A stretch of DNA of 64,000 nucleotides, taken from assembly GCA_041751935.1 (NCBI GenBank), contig JBGSIA010000206.1, forward strand, positions 1 through 64,000, in the 5' to 3' direction. Made by a program: the position numbers and the translations under genes. The notes under the pieces are model-generated. The model was not told the DNA's origin and ran no database searches. It was given only the letters and a program-made list of their open reading frames with translations. Shown one piece after another: positions 1 through 9,183 of this stretch. This DNA comes from JBBSJZ01 sp041751935 (lineage in GTDB: Bacteria > Planctomycetota > Planctomycetia > Pirellulales > Pirellulaceae). The stretch's first letter is position 1. Each line of letters starts with the position of its first letter.

Positions 1-592
1 ATTATGCAAAAGGCACGCCGTCACCCGTGTCAAAAGACATAGGGCTCCGACCGCTTGTAGGCACATGGTTTCAGGTTCACATTCCTCCCCTTGCAGGGGT
101 TCTTCTCACCCTTCGCTCACGCTACTGGTACGCTATCGGTCGTTGAGGAGTATTTAGCCTTACGGGATGGTCCCCGTGGATTCAGTCCGGGTTTCACGTG
201 ACCGGACCTACTCAGGTGCTTCTACAGTGCAAACCTGCTTTCATATACGGGACTGTCACCCTCTGTGGTCAGCCTTTCCAAGCTGTTCTACTAACTGTTT
301 GCAATCCGATATTGAAGTCCTACAACCCCGCGAAGGAAACCTTCACGGTTTGGGCTATTCCGCTGTCGCTCGCCGCTACTGACGGAATCGATTTTTCTTT
401 CTCTTCCTCTGGTTACTTAGATGTTTCAGTTCACCAGGTTGTCGTTACACACCTATGGATTCAGTGTGCAAACTTCGGGCACCCCGGGATCATCGCTTGT
501 TTGTCAACTCCCCCAGGTTTTTCGCAGACTTCCACGCCCTTCTTCGTCTCTCAACGCCAAGACATCCCCCATGTGCCCTTAATAGATTGGCC
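1..592 (-). rRNA. 23S ribosomal RNA, 5' part (cut by window edge)
   Basis: Read on the minus strand this is the 5' domain of bacterial 23S rRNA. The start aligns without gaps to the universal 5' end: an AAGGGCACATGGGGGATG block, equivalent to the E. coli AAGCGTACACGGTGGATG region, falls where expected and puts the mature 5' end near 592. Further in, the conserved AGTAGCGGCGAGCGA (around 370-385), GGTGACAGTCCCGTA (around 250-265) and GTGAACCTGAAACC (around 65-80) blocks of domain I are present. About 590 nt of the roughly 2.9 kb gene lie in the window. The 3' part and any 5S gene would lie to the left, outside it. Open frames here are not genes. Confidence 0.97.
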
Positions 593-1671
593 ATCGAAAT
601 CCCGAACTCAAGCCCAATTAAACTCACAGCCAATCGAGGCGACCCTCGACCAACCTTAACGTGAACCCTTGAACTAGAATGCGCGAATCTCAAAAGAATC
701 TACTTCTTAACGATATCACATGAACTGCACTCATTTTTTAACGCACCGCACCAACCATCAGTTTCCTGAAGGCAAGCCAAGCCCGTTAAGCGATGGTACA
801 GATAGCACAGAATCCTAACAGAATACGTCTTGCCGCGAGGATCACGAATGAACCTCTTGGCGACGCCTCTGAAGAACTTATTTTAGACCCACTTTGTGAA
901 GTGCCGCATTGCAAACTGAAGGGACGGAAATCCCTCAATTTACTTGGACACATCGTAAAGCGTGGTGCTCTTTAGATGCCAATTCTACCAAACAACCAAA
1001 TTGTCAAACATCAGTTTCCTAGCAATAGGCGGTAAGCCCAGCGGCCAGGAGACGCTGCTGGTGAGCAGCCGAACAAGCTTGTATTTAGCCCATTCGGTTG
1101 CACACCCTATCTTGTTGCCACGACTGCGTTTCAGCTTCGTGGCGGGTTGCGAAAGATATCCGAATTCAGATCCTTTCGTCAAGGCGAACTGAGAACATTT
1201 TCAAAATTTTTTGTTCTTGGTTCGCTTTTCGCACAGTCACCCGAATGCTAATCCGGAGTCCTGTTTGACATGCTCCTCGCGGTGCTTGTCGCTCACTGAC
1301 TTGGTGTCAGCGAGAGAGGAAAGATACAGTCCGCCGCGTTCTGGTCAACACCTGTTTTGAAAAAGTTTTCAAATCGTTTGTTTTCGATGAATTTCCCTGT
1401 GTAATGAGCCTGTTTCAATTCTGAATTGCTATCCGGCAAGGTTGGGTTTTCGGAATTCTAGCTCAGTCACTTTGGCTTTTTCGAGCGACAGCAGGCATTA
1501 CCAAGCTTTTTCATTCCAATCCGGCCGGTTAGCAAAGCTGAACTCAGAGCCTGCGAGCGAGTACTTTTCGTCACTGAACCTTGGCCAAACAAATGCCTTG
1601 ACCAAAAAAAAGCTGCGGGCGTATGGTGGTAAAACTAAGTTTTCCCAGCACGCTTCGCAGCTTATTCCAAG
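593..1671 (-). other. Spacer between tRNA-Ala and 23S rRNA
   Basis: About 1.08 kb without a credible gene, transcribed presumably as the leader between tRNA-Ala and 23S. This is much longer than an ordinary tRNA-23S spacer of 100-300 nt. It contains short AT-rich stretches (around 680-760 and 1190-1220) and several short open frames on both strands with no recognisable product or ribosome-binding site. I could not identify a clear boxA element on the transcribed strand. The region next to 592 probably holds the 23S processing stem, whose other half would lie outside the window. Confidence 0.6.
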
Positions 1672-1744
1672 TGGAGGTAGACGGACTTGAACCGACGACA
1701 TCTTGCTTGCAAAGCAAGCGCTCTCCCAACTGAGCTATACCCCC
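1672..1744 (-). tRNA. tRNA-Ala (anticodon TGC)
   Basis: On the minus strand this 73-nt sequence folds as a standard cloverleaf. The acceptor GGGGGTA pairs with TACCTCC (one G-U pair), the D-arm contains AGCTCAGTTGGGAGAGC, the anticodon arm is GCTTGC-TTTGCAA-GCAAG with anticodon TGC, and the T-arm carries GTTCAAGTC. The discriminator base is A and the CCA end is not encoded. It sits between tRNA-Ile and the 23S gene, the usual order in bacterial rRNA spacers. Confidence 0.97.
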
Positions 1745-1831
1745 GAAATGCACGGTTCAAAGATTACAGTGGAAAAGGTTTACAAGCAATACCTGTGCCC
1801 CGTTTGACCCAATGCTTTCTTTTTACCAAAG

Positions 1832-1905
1832 TGGGCGTACCAGAACTCGAATCTGGGACCTCTACATTATCAGTGTAGCGCTCTAACCAACTGAGCTATA
1901 CGCCC
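1832..1905 (-). tRNA. tRNA-Ile (anticodon GAT)
   Basis: A 74-nt cloverleaf on the minus strand. The acceptor GGGCGTA pairs with TACGCCC, the D-arm contains AGCTCAGTTGGTTAGAGC, the anticodon loop CTGATAA carries GAT, and the T-loop is GTTCGAGTT. CCA is not encoded. It lies 87 nt before tRNA-Ala and is the first gene of the transcript. In most bacteria the Ile-Ala pair lies between 16S and 23S; here nothing resembling 16S precedes it. Confidence 0.97.
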
Positions 1906-1986
1906 GAGCAAATCATCCATCAACACCGTGGTTGCTGCACAGTTCACATCGAAATTGAGCAACTTCACACGCTGTCTTGGCCCGAG

Positions 1987-2014
1987 AGTCTATGCAAACC
2001 TGGCGATTTGTCAA
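1987..2014 (-). promoter_or_regulatory. Probable promoter of the tRNA-Ile/tRNA-Ala/23S transcript
   Basis: On the minus strand there is a perfect -35 TTGACA (2014-2009), a 16-bp spacer and a -10 TAGACT (1992-1987, four of six consensus bases). A GC-rich CTCGGGCC follows at once, where the discriminator of stringently controlled rRNA promoters lies. Transcription would start near 1980, giving a leader of about 75 nt before tRNA-Ile. Its position upstream of the first tRNA, with no 16S gene between, supports an independent transcript. The start site is inferred, not shown. Confidence 0.65.
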
Positions 2015-2218
2015 AGGGAAGAACGCTGTGACGCAAGCAAGTTTCGCCCTCGGAGTGATTTTTTTCGGCTATCGCCCACTCTTCGCTTAAATCGACGTTC
2101 CCACGGAGGCCCACGTTCGGGCAAAATACTTGAAGTTTTTGCCGGTGTTGACGGCCGGTAACCCTTTACACCCCTAATGACTCACTTTCCTCTCTCCCTT
2201 GGTATTACAGGAAGCATG

Positions 2219-4165
2219 ATGCAACATTCCACGACTGACTCTCCATCGCCGAAGCGAGCGATCGGCTGGCGGCCGCTTGCGGCCGCTACACTCATGATCG
2301 GGGGAATTTTAACGCTTGATTCCGTCTATGCCGCAACTCCGTCGGTGGAAGCGGCCTTGTCGCTCACACCGGTTCAGTCCGACGCGAATTTTGAGCAGAT
2401 CGACAAAGACGCGTTTGCTCGTTGCCGAGTGGAAGATATTGAGGACGCAGATATCACGGGCTGGGAAGTGATCGGCCCTGAGGGACTTGTGCTGCGTCGA
2501 TTCATCGATAGCAACAACGACAAAAAGGTCGATCTGTGGTGCTATTACGAATACGGCGTCGAGACTTATCGCGACGTCGATGCCAATTTCAACGGAAAAG
2601 CGGACGAATATCGTTGGCTTGGTACCGCAGGCACTCGCTGGGGGCTGGACCAAGACGAGGATGGCACGATTGATCGCTGGAAAAGAATTTCACCCGAAGA
2701 GGTGACGTTTGAGGTTGTGGAATCACTGCGAACCGCCGATGACGCTCGGTTTGGCCGTTTGCTAATCACCCCGTCAGAGCTGAAAAGCCTGGGTTTAGGC
2801 AAGGAAAAGACCGAGTCGCTGGTTAGTAAATCGACGCGAGCAGCGAAGGAATTCGCGGATCTTGCGAAGCGGCAAACGACGATTACTGAAGGGGCGAAAT
2901 GGCTACAATTCGCTGCGTCACCTCCAGGAATCGTACCTGCGGGATCAAACGGTTCGACAGCCGATGTCGTGGTCTACGAAAATGCTGTGGCGATGTACGA
3001 ACATGCCGAAAAGAGCGGGCAGTTAGTCGTGGGCACCATTATCCAAAGCGGCGACGCCTGGCGAATTGTGGATTTACCTCAGATTTCCAGCGATGGCGAA
3101 CCGTTGGCCCAAGCTTCTGGCAACTTCTTCACTCCCGGCGGCGCCAATGTCCGCAGTGAGATGGCTGGCGGTGGTATTTCTGGCCAGACACAAGAATTGG
3201 TCACCGAATTGGAGGCGATTGATCGCAAGCTGGCGACCGCAACCAAACAAGCGGAAGTGGGTCAACTTCACGAGCGCCGAGCGGGAATCGTTGAAGAACT
3301 GGTCAAGAGTTCCAGTGACGCCAACGAACGTGACACGTGGGCTCGTCAGTTGATCGATACGGTCAGCGTTGCGGTGCAAAGCGGCGCGTATCCCGAGGGC
3401 CTGGCCCGACTGAAACAAATCTCGCAAAAACTCGTTCGTGGCAACGAAACCCTAGCGTCGTACGCGGATTTCCAAACGATCGCGGCAGAGTATGTGTCCC
3501 GTCAATCGGTGCCTGATGCTGATTTCGCCAAAGTTCAAGAATGGTACCTGGAAACGTTGACCGATTTTGTTGATCGCTATCCAAAAACAGCCGAGTCCGG
3601 GCAAGCGATGCTGCAATTGGCATTGTCGAAGGAGTTTGAAGACAAAGAACGCGAAGCGTTGGGCTACTACAAGCAAGTCGCCGACGCCTTCCCGAATACA
3701 GATGCCGGCGAAAAGGCTGCGGGAGCGGCTCGCCGCTTGGACTCGATCGGCAAGGTTGTCGAACTGGAAGGTCGCACCCTGGATGGCAAATCATTGCGTT
3801 TATCGCAGCTGCGTGGTCGGCCTGTCGTTCTGCATTACTGGGCAACCTGGTGCGAACCCTGCAAGCAGGACATGAAGCTGCTCCGCAGACTGCAATCGCA
3901 ATATGCGAAAGCGGGCTTACAGATCGTAGGCGTCAACGTCGACGCAACTGCCGATATGGCTGTTGGGTTCCTGAAGGAGAATCCGTTACCCTGGCCACAA
4001 ATGTTCGACAACGGCGGTTTGGAATCGAGCTCGCTGGCGAAGGAGTTTGGCATCCAGACCTTGCCGACGATGATGCTGATCGACAAGGCCGGTAAAGTCG
4101 TACGCCATAACGTCCGCTCCGCTGACCTCGATATCGAACTGGATAAACTCGCTGGCGGTAAGTGA
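2219..4165 (+). CDS. Secreted protein with C-terminal TlpA-like thioredoxin domain
   Basis: A 648-residue protein. ATG 2219 is preferred over 2177 and 2216 because AGGA at 2209-2212 lies six bases upstream. An N-terminal hydrophobic segment (about residues 18-38, ending VYAATP) looks like a signal peptide. Residues 97-155 carry three Asp-rich repeats of the form DxNxDxxxD/DxDxDGxxDRW, resembling calcium loops. The middle is helical and TPR-like. The last ~140 residues are a TlpA/ResA-type thioredoxin domain with a WCEPC redox motif (C545, C548) and a cis-proline TLPT motif. Such proteins act as thiol-disulfide oxidoreductases outside the cytoplasm; substrate unknown. The next gene also ends in a redoxin domain. 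Confidence 0.88.
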   Translation: MQHSTTDSPSPKRAIGWRPLAAATLMIGGILTLDSVYAATPSVEAALSLTPVQSDANFEQIDKDAFARCRVEDIEDADITGWEVIGPEGLVLRRFIDSNNDKKVDLWCYYEYGVETYRDVDANFNGKADEYRWLGTAGTRWGLDQDEDGTIDRWKRISPEEVTFEVVESLRTADDARFGRLLITPSELKSLGLGKEKTESLVSKSTRAAKEFADLAKRQTTITEGAKWLQFAASPPGIVPAGSNGSTADVVVYENAVAMYEHAEKSGQLVVGTIIQSGDAWRIVDLPQISSDGEPLAQASGNFFTPGGANVRSEMAGGGISGQTQELVTELEAIDRKLATATKQAEVGQLHERRAGIVEELVKSSSDANERDTWARQLIDTVSVAVQSGAYPEGLARLKQISQKLVRGNETLASYADFQTIAAEYVSRQSVPDADFAKVQEWYLETLTDFVDRYPKTAESGQAMLQLALSKEFEDKEREALGYYKQVADAFPNTDAGEKAAGAARRLDSIGKVVELEGRTLDGKSLRLSQLRGRPVVLHYWATWCEPCKQDMKLLRRLQSQYAKAGLQIVGVNVDATADMAVGFLKENPLPWPQMFDNGGLESSSLAKEFGIQTLPTMMLIDKAGKVVRHNVRSADLDIELDKLAGGK

Positions 4166-4184
4166 GATTTCCGTGAATCGTTTT

Positions 4185-4217
4185 GCCGCATGAGCCCCAC
4201 AAAGGGGCTCATGCGGC
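4185..4217. terminator. Perfect 14-bp hairpin after the TlpA-like gene
   Basis: GCCGCATGAGCCCC (4185-4198) and GGGGCTCATGCGGC (4204-4217) form a perfect 14-bp stem around an ACAAA loop, 19 bases after the stop codon. No T-run follows on the plus strand, so this is not a textbook intrinsic terminator. It may still end transcription or protect the 3' end of the mRNA. Confidence 0.55.
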
Positions 4218-4353
4218 GATCCTTGCGAGGACGCGGGACTGGATGGCAACGAACTGACAACTTGCCGAAGGCTTGTTTTGAGTCTTAACGGCTGACCGAC
4301 TACAATCTTGCCGTGCTGTTTCATTCCACCCGTTCTCTGGAACTTGATAACTG

Positions 4354-6675
4354 ATGGCTCGTTTACTCGTATTGCTGCTGGCGATCCTTTTCGTTTCCAC
4401 GACTTTGGCCGACGATGTCGCGCACTCGATCGAAGAATTGCCAGCTGGGCACAGTGATCATGGGGATGCGTTTAATGAGGGACCGCGCCAGGCGGCCTAC
4501 ATCATGGCTGGTATGGGCTCCACTCGCTTTGCTTCCAGCGCCAAGAATGAACAAGCTCAAGCATTCATCGATCAAGGGGTCGCTCAGCTTCACGGCTTTT
4601 GGTACTTCGAGGCCGAACGGTCCTTCCGCCAATCAGCCATGCTCGAGCCTGAACTGGCCATTGCTTACTGGGGCATGGCGATGGCCAATACGAATAACTC
4701 TGCTCGAGCGATTGGGTTCATCGAAGAAGCCGAAAAGCATTTGAAAACGGCGACCGAGCGAGAAAAATCCTACATCAATGCTTACGCGAAGTATTTGCGC
4801 CGCGGCAAAACGATTCAAGACGACACAAAGCTTTCCGATGACGAAAAAAAATCGCGACGTCGCAAGCGAGAAGAGGACTACGTCAAAGATTTGGAGCGAA
4901 TTGTTGATAAATCGGCGGAAGATGTCGATGCACAAGCGTTGATTGCTCTGCAACTTTGGGCCGCATCGCGAAACGAATTGCCAATCACCAGCCACTATGC
5001 GGTCGACGGTTTACTGGATCGTGTTTTTGCCGCTCGACCGGATCACCCCGCACATCATTTTCGCATTCACTTGTGGGACAATCGCCGCCCGGAAAATGCA
5101 TTGGCTTCGGCGGCCGCATGCGGACCCTCTTTGCCCGGGATTGCGCACATGTGGCATATGCCTGGACACATATACTCGCGGCTACATCGTTACGGCGATG
5201 CGGTTTGGCAACAAGAAGCCTCGGCACGCGTCGATCATGCGCACATGATGCGAGATCACGTTCTACCTGACCAGATTCATAACTTTGCACATAACAACGA
5301 GTGGCTGATCCGAAACTTGTTGTTCCTAGGCCAGACTCGTGCTGCAATCGCACAAGCGGAAAACCTCATCTCTCTGCCACAGCATCCCAAATACAACTCG
5401 CTGAGTAAGGGCGGAAGCTATCGCTACGGACGCGAGCGGTTGCTGGATGCATACACACAGTACGAGCTTTGGGATGAAACCATTGCGGCATGCGATTCCG
5501 CGATGCTCGTGGACTCGGAGGACTTCAATGACTCGATTCGTCGCAAACAGTGGCTGGTCGTCGCCCTGCAGTTGGCTGATTCTCCCAAGAAGGATGACAA
5601 CCGGCAACGTGCAGCCAAATTGCTTCGTGAATTGCAGTTACAAAAACTTGATCTGCATCGTGAACTCATTCTTCGAAGTGGTCCAGAACCGGAAAACGAA
5701 AAAGTTGCCGATGGCGAGAGCGACGAAAAACCAGCAGCGCTGGACGCCACCAAACAAAAAGAAAAGATCACTAAATTGCGTGAAGCGATCGCGTTGGGCG
5801 CAGCCGCCGCTGCGGTGCGAAAGAAGGACGGCAAACTGCTGGAGAAACAATTGGCCAGTGCCGGGAAAGTGGACGCAACGTTAACGGCAATCTGGATGGC
5901 CCAGGCTGGCGGTGACAAAGCGTCGCTGGAGAAGGCGCTCACGGCGATTCGAAAGACGGTGAAAGACTCGCCGGGCCAAGTTCGTCCCCCGGCGGTACTG
6001 GTTGACCTATTGTGGCGGACCGCTGACAAAAAGGCGGCGACTGGCGAGTTCACGAAATTACAAACACTTGCTGGTACCGCCGATCTGCAAATGCCGGTAT
6101 TGCAACGACTGCGGCCGATCGCCACTGAGCTGAATCTCGCTGAGGACTGGCGAACTCCCGCAGCCCCCGCGTCGGATCTGGGGCCGCGCCCTCCACTGGA
6201 CAGCTTGGGACCAAAGACTTGGACGCCCTATCCGATGCCGACTTGGCAAGTGCGGACTGCGTCGGGCGAGGCCGTGGATTCAACCGCCATTGACGGTCAG
6301 CCAACGATACTCATTTTTTATCTCGGCTTCGGGTGTCTGCACTGCGTCGAACAATTGTCGGCATTCTCGCCGGTCGTCCCGTCGCTGGAAAAGAAAGGCA
6401 TCCGCGTGTTGGGTATCAGCACCGAGAATGTCGACGAGTTGGCGCTGGGAATGAAGAACTTTGACAAACCAATCTCCATCGTGCTGCACTCGGACGACTC
6501 GATGAATTCGTTTAAGTCATTTCGCTGTTTCGACGATTTCGAAGGTAAGCCGCTACACGGCACGTTCCTTATTGATGCCCATGGCCGCGTTCGCTGGCAA
6601 GACATCGGACACGAGCCGTTTACCGACGTCGACTTTCTGCTGAAGGAATCCGAGCGACTATTGATGCTCCCCTAG
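4354..6675 (+). CDS. Secreted TPR protein with C-terminal redoxin domain
   Basis: A 773-residue protein beginning with a clear signal peptide (MARLLVLLLAILFVSTTLA, then D). Residues ~60-450 are TPR-like helical repeats; the first contains the FWYFEAERSFRQ and AYWGMAMA signatures of a widespread family of secreted bacterial TPR proteins. A Lys/Glu-rich linker (about residues 440-520) follows. The last ~150 residues (FYLGFGCLHC onward) are a peroxiredoxin/AhpC-TSA-like domain with a CxxC pair (C661, C664) and an FLID-HGRVRW segment. Likely a periplasmic or surface thiol-redox protein that binds partners through its TPRs; substrate unknown. It follows another TPR-redoxin gene by 188 bp, so the two may act together. 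Confidence 0.85.
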   Translation: MARLLVLLLAILFVSTTLADDVAHSIEELPAGHSDHGDAFNEGPRQAAYIMAGMGSTRFASSAKNEQAQAFIDQGVAQLHGFWYFEAERSFRQSAMLEPELAIAYWGMAMANTNNSARAIGFIEEAEKHLKTATEREKSYINAYAKYLRRGKTIQDDTKLSDDEKKSRRRKREEDYVKDLERIVDKSAEDVDAQALIALQLWAASRNELPITSHYAVDGLLDRVFAARPDHPAHHFRIHLWDNRRPENALASAAACGPSLPGIAHMWHMPGHIYSRLHRYGDAVWQQEASARVDHAHMMRDHVLPDQIHNFAHNNEWLIRNLLFLGQTRAAIAQAENLISLPQHPKYNSLSKGGSYRYGRERLLDAYTQYELWDETIAACDSAMLVDSEDFNDSIRRKQWLVVALQLADSPKKDDNRQRAAKLLRELQLQKLDLHRELILRSGPEPENEKVADGESDEKPAALDATKQKEKITKLREAIALGAAAAAVRKKDGKLLEKQLASAGKVDATLTAIWMAQAGGDKASLEKALTAIRKTVKDSPGQVRPPAVLVDLLWRTADKKAATGEFTKLQTLAGTADLQMPVLQRLRPIATELNLAEDWRTPAAPASDLGPRPPLDSLGPKTWTPYPMPTWQVRTASGEAVDSTAIDGQPTILIFYLGFGCLHCVEQLSAFSPVVPSLEKKGIRVLGISTENVDELALGMKNFDKPISIVLHSDDSMNSFKSFRCFDDFEGKPLHGTFLIDAHGRVRWQDIGHEPFTDVDFLLKESERLLMLP

Positions 6676-6788
6676 ACGTTGTTGGTTTGACCGTTTGCTG
6701 CCCATCTTATGGTTGTGTGGTGTTGCGAAATTGAGCGTTGGGCGTCACGATTGTCGGGGAATTGTTTCCTCAGGGGTGGTCAGTTGAC

Positions 6789-8333
6789 ATGCTTGCTCGA
6801 CTCAAAACATTCACATTGCTCGGGATCGAGGCGATGCCGGTCGATGTCGAAGTCGATATCTCGCCAGCAGCGATGCCCAAGACCGTGCTGGTCGGTCTGC
6901 CGGATGCGGCTGTAAAAGAGAGCACGCATCGTGTTGAACGAGCCATCGTCAATAGCGGATTCACTCGACCTTACGATCGTGTCGTCATAAATTTGGCGCC
7001 TGGAGATCTTCCAAAACAAGCTGCATCGTTCGACCTGCCCGTTGCACTTGGGGTGCTCGCCGGCAGTGGTCAGTTGCAGTCAGACAAACTCGAGCAGTAC
7101 GCCGTGATCGGCGAATTGGCGCTCGAAGGGTTTACGCGACCAGTGAAGGGAGCGTTGTCGATTGCAATTGAGGCAGCGAAAAACCAAGCGCTGAGAGGAC
7201 TGGTCGTGCCAGCGGAAAATGCAAACGAAGCGGCAGTCGTGGAAGGGTTGGAAGTAATTCCGGTGGATAGTCTTGCCCAAGCGGTAGCGTTTTTTGCTGG
7301 CGAGATCGAATTGCATGCGGCGCCCAGTCGGCTGGATCAGTGGTTCGAGCAATACAGCGTTTATGATGTCGATTTTGCCGATGTCCGCGGCCAGGAATCC
7401 GCCAAAAGAGCGATTATTCTGGCTGCCGCTGGGATGCACAATTTGATCATGATTGGGCCGCCGGGAAGCGGGAAAACGATGTTGGCCAAGCGAATGCCAA
7501 CGATCCTGCCGCAGCTCAATCCGGCCGAATCGATCGAAACCACGCGAATCTATAGTGCGTTGGGTCAACTTCCAGCGGGACAACCGTTGTTGGCAAAACG
7601 TCCCTTCCGCAGCCCCCATCATACGATCAGCGACGCAGGACTTGTGGGTGGCGGAAGCCCACCGTCGCCAGGCGAAATTAGTAAAGCACATAACGGAATT
7701 CTGTTTTTGGATGAATTGCCCGAGTTCAATCGCAAGACACTTGAAGTGATGCGTCAGCCACTGGAAGACGGTGTGGTGACGATTTCGCGAGCACTGCGGA
7801 GTACGACATTCCCTGCTGATTTTATGCTGATAGCGGCTGCCAATCCTTGCCCGTGTGGCTATCGCAGCGATCCACGTCGGGCGTGCAATTGCACGCCACC
7901 TCAAGTCGAGAAATACTTTGGCAAAGTCTCTGGTCCCTTGATGGATCGAATCGACATTCAAATCGAAGTGCCGTCGGTGCCATTCGAAGAATTGTCGGGA
8001 GCAAGCGGTGGCGGAACTTCCAGCGAGAAGATGCGTGAAGACGTGACGCGGGCTCGTGAGTGTCAATCCAAACGTTTTGCGAATCATGCTTCGGTGCGCT
8101 ACAACGCTCAAATGACAAGTCGACAAGTCCGTGAGTTCTGCGGGCTCAACAAAGTTTGCCAGAACATGTTGCGCCACAGCGTTGAGGAGATGGGCTTGTC
8201 AGCGCGTGCACACGATAAAATACTGCGAGTTGCCAGAACAATCGCCGATGTCGCTGGCGACGGGTCCCTCGATGAGATGCACTTGGCCGAAGCAATCGGT
8301 TATCGCAGTCTTGATCGCGATCTCTGGACGTGA
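6789..8333 (+). CDS. comM: YifB/ComM family Mg-chelatase-like AAA+ ATPase
   Basis: A 514-residue protein. ATG 6789 gives the family-typical start (MLARLKTFTLLGIEA) and normal length; an upstream ATG at 6738 would add 17 unrelated residues. The N-terminal ChlI-type domain contains VLVGLPDAAVKES. The AAA+ core has Walker A GPPGSGKT (223-230), Walker B ILFLDELPEF, a sensor region with NPCPCGY and further cysteines (RACNC), and a C-terminal helical domain (SARAHDKILRVARTIADL-like). In other bacteria ComM is a hexameric helicase that promotes branch migration during natural transformation. Whether this organism is competent is not known. The methyltransferase gene starts ten bases after the stop. 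Confidence 0.93.
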   Translation: MLARLKTFTLLGIEAMPVDVEVDISPAAMPKTVLVGLPDAAVKESTHRVERAIVNSGFTRPYDRVVINLAPGDLPKQAASFDLPVALGVLAGSGQLQSDKLEQYAVIGELALEGFTRPVKGALSIAIEAAKNQALRGLVVPAENANEAAVVEGLEVIPVDSLAQAVAFFAGEIELHAAPSRLDQWFEQYSVYDVDFADVRGQESAKRAIILAAAGMHNLIMIGPPGSGKTMLAKRMPTILPQLNPAESIETTRIYSALGQLPAGQPLLAKRPFRSPHHTISDAGLVGGGSPPSPGEISKAHNGILFLDELPEFNRKTLEVMRQPLEDGVVTISRALRSTTFPADFMLIAAANPCPCGYRSDPRRACNCTPPQVEKYFGKVSGPLMDRIDIQIEVPSVPFEELSGASGGGTSSEKMREDVTRARECQSKRFANHASVRYNAQMTSRQVREFCGLNKVCQNMLRHSVEEMGLSARAHDKILRVARTIADVAGDGSLDEMHLAEAIGYRSLDRDLWT

Positions 8334-8343
8334 GTCACCCTCG

Positions 8344-9183
8344 ATGATACCTGAGACTGCGTCAATTCCTGAAAATGCCTTCGAGTTCGGTAAGAACTGG
8401 TCATCGTTTCTCAAGAATATCGACGAAACAAGTGTCGAATCTTCGATCCACAGCCTACGATCAATGCTGGGCATTAAGAGCTTAGTGGGAAAAAGCTTTC
8501 TCGATTTGGGCTGTGGAAGCGGGCTATCTTCCTTGGCCGCGTACCGGCTTGGCGCAGACGTAGTTTCGATCGACTACGATCCGCAAAGCGTTGCTTGCAC
8601 GAAATGTTTGCGACAACGTTTTGCGGGTGACGACACCGTTCGCTGGCGAATTCTACAGGGCTCGGTACTGGACCGATCGACAATCTCCGCGTTAGGCCAA
8701 GCCGACGTCGTTTATTCTTGGGGAGTGCTTCATCACACAGGAAATATGAAAGAAGCAATTCGTATCGCTTCACAATCGGTTTCTCCAGGAGGTTTGTTCT
8801 TTATCGCGATTTACAATGATCAAGGCGGCAGCAGTCGACGTTGGCTCAAAATCAAGCAGACGTATCAAAGATTGCCGCGTGTGATACGCGGTGTCTGGGT
8901 CGCGTTGATCGCGAGCTTTTATGAAATACGATTTGCGTTCATAAGAGCGTTGAAACTGCAGAATCCGCTGCCGTTTGCGGATTGGCGACGAAAGAAAGCA
9001 GACCGGGGAATGTCAGTTTGGCACGACTGGGTCGATTGGGTAGGTGGCTTTCCGTTCGAAGTAGCAAAAGTAGAGGAGATCGTGGTGCCGCTACGCAAAG
9101 AGGGTTTCAGCTTGCAGAATCTCAAGACGGTTGGTTCTGGCTGGGGCTGCAATGAATACGTATTTCGGAGAGACGTGAATTAA
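8344..9183 (+). CDS. Class I SAM-dependent methyltransferase
   Basis: A 279-residue protein beginning at ATG 8344, ten bases after the yifB-like stop, so the two are probably cotranscribed; an upstream extension would overlap that gene. Motif I is FLDLGCGSGLSS, followed by an acidic strand end (VVSIDYDP) and a post-motif VVYSWGVLHHTG, as in Methyltransf_11/UbiE-like enzymes. The C-terminal third holds a hydrophobic segment and a WHDWVDWVGGFPFE block seen in methyltransferases of polysaccharide and lipid loci. Substrate cannot be read from sequence. Its last 62 bases overlap the convergent PH-domain gene. Confidence 0.88.
   Translation: MIPETASIPENAFEFGKNWSSFLKNIDETSVESSIHSLRSMLGIKSLVGKSFLDLGCGSGLSSLAAYRLGADVVSIDYDPQSVACTKCLRQRFAGDDTVRWRILQGSVLDRSTISALGQADVVYSWGVLHHTGNMKEAIRIASQSVSPGGLFFIAIYNDQGGSSRRWLKIKQTYQRLPRVIRGVWVALIASFYEIRFAFIRALKLQNPLPFADWRRKKADRGMSVWHDWVDWVGGFPFEVAKVEEIVVPLRKEGFSLQNLKTVGSGWGCNEYVFRRDVN

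Noticed and set aside
167..1192. Several open frames of 60-153 codons on both strands over 23S rRNA and its spacer
   Set aside because: They overlap rRNA or non-coding spacer, have no ribosome-binding site and no family features.
5424..6125. Minus-strand 233-codon frame inside the TPR-redoxin gene
   Set aside because: It is the antisense shadow of the plus-strand gene and has the Ser-rich composition of such shadows.
7080..8177. Minus-strand 365-codon frame inside the YifB-like gene
   Set aside because: It is antisense to a well-supported AAA+ protein and matches no family.
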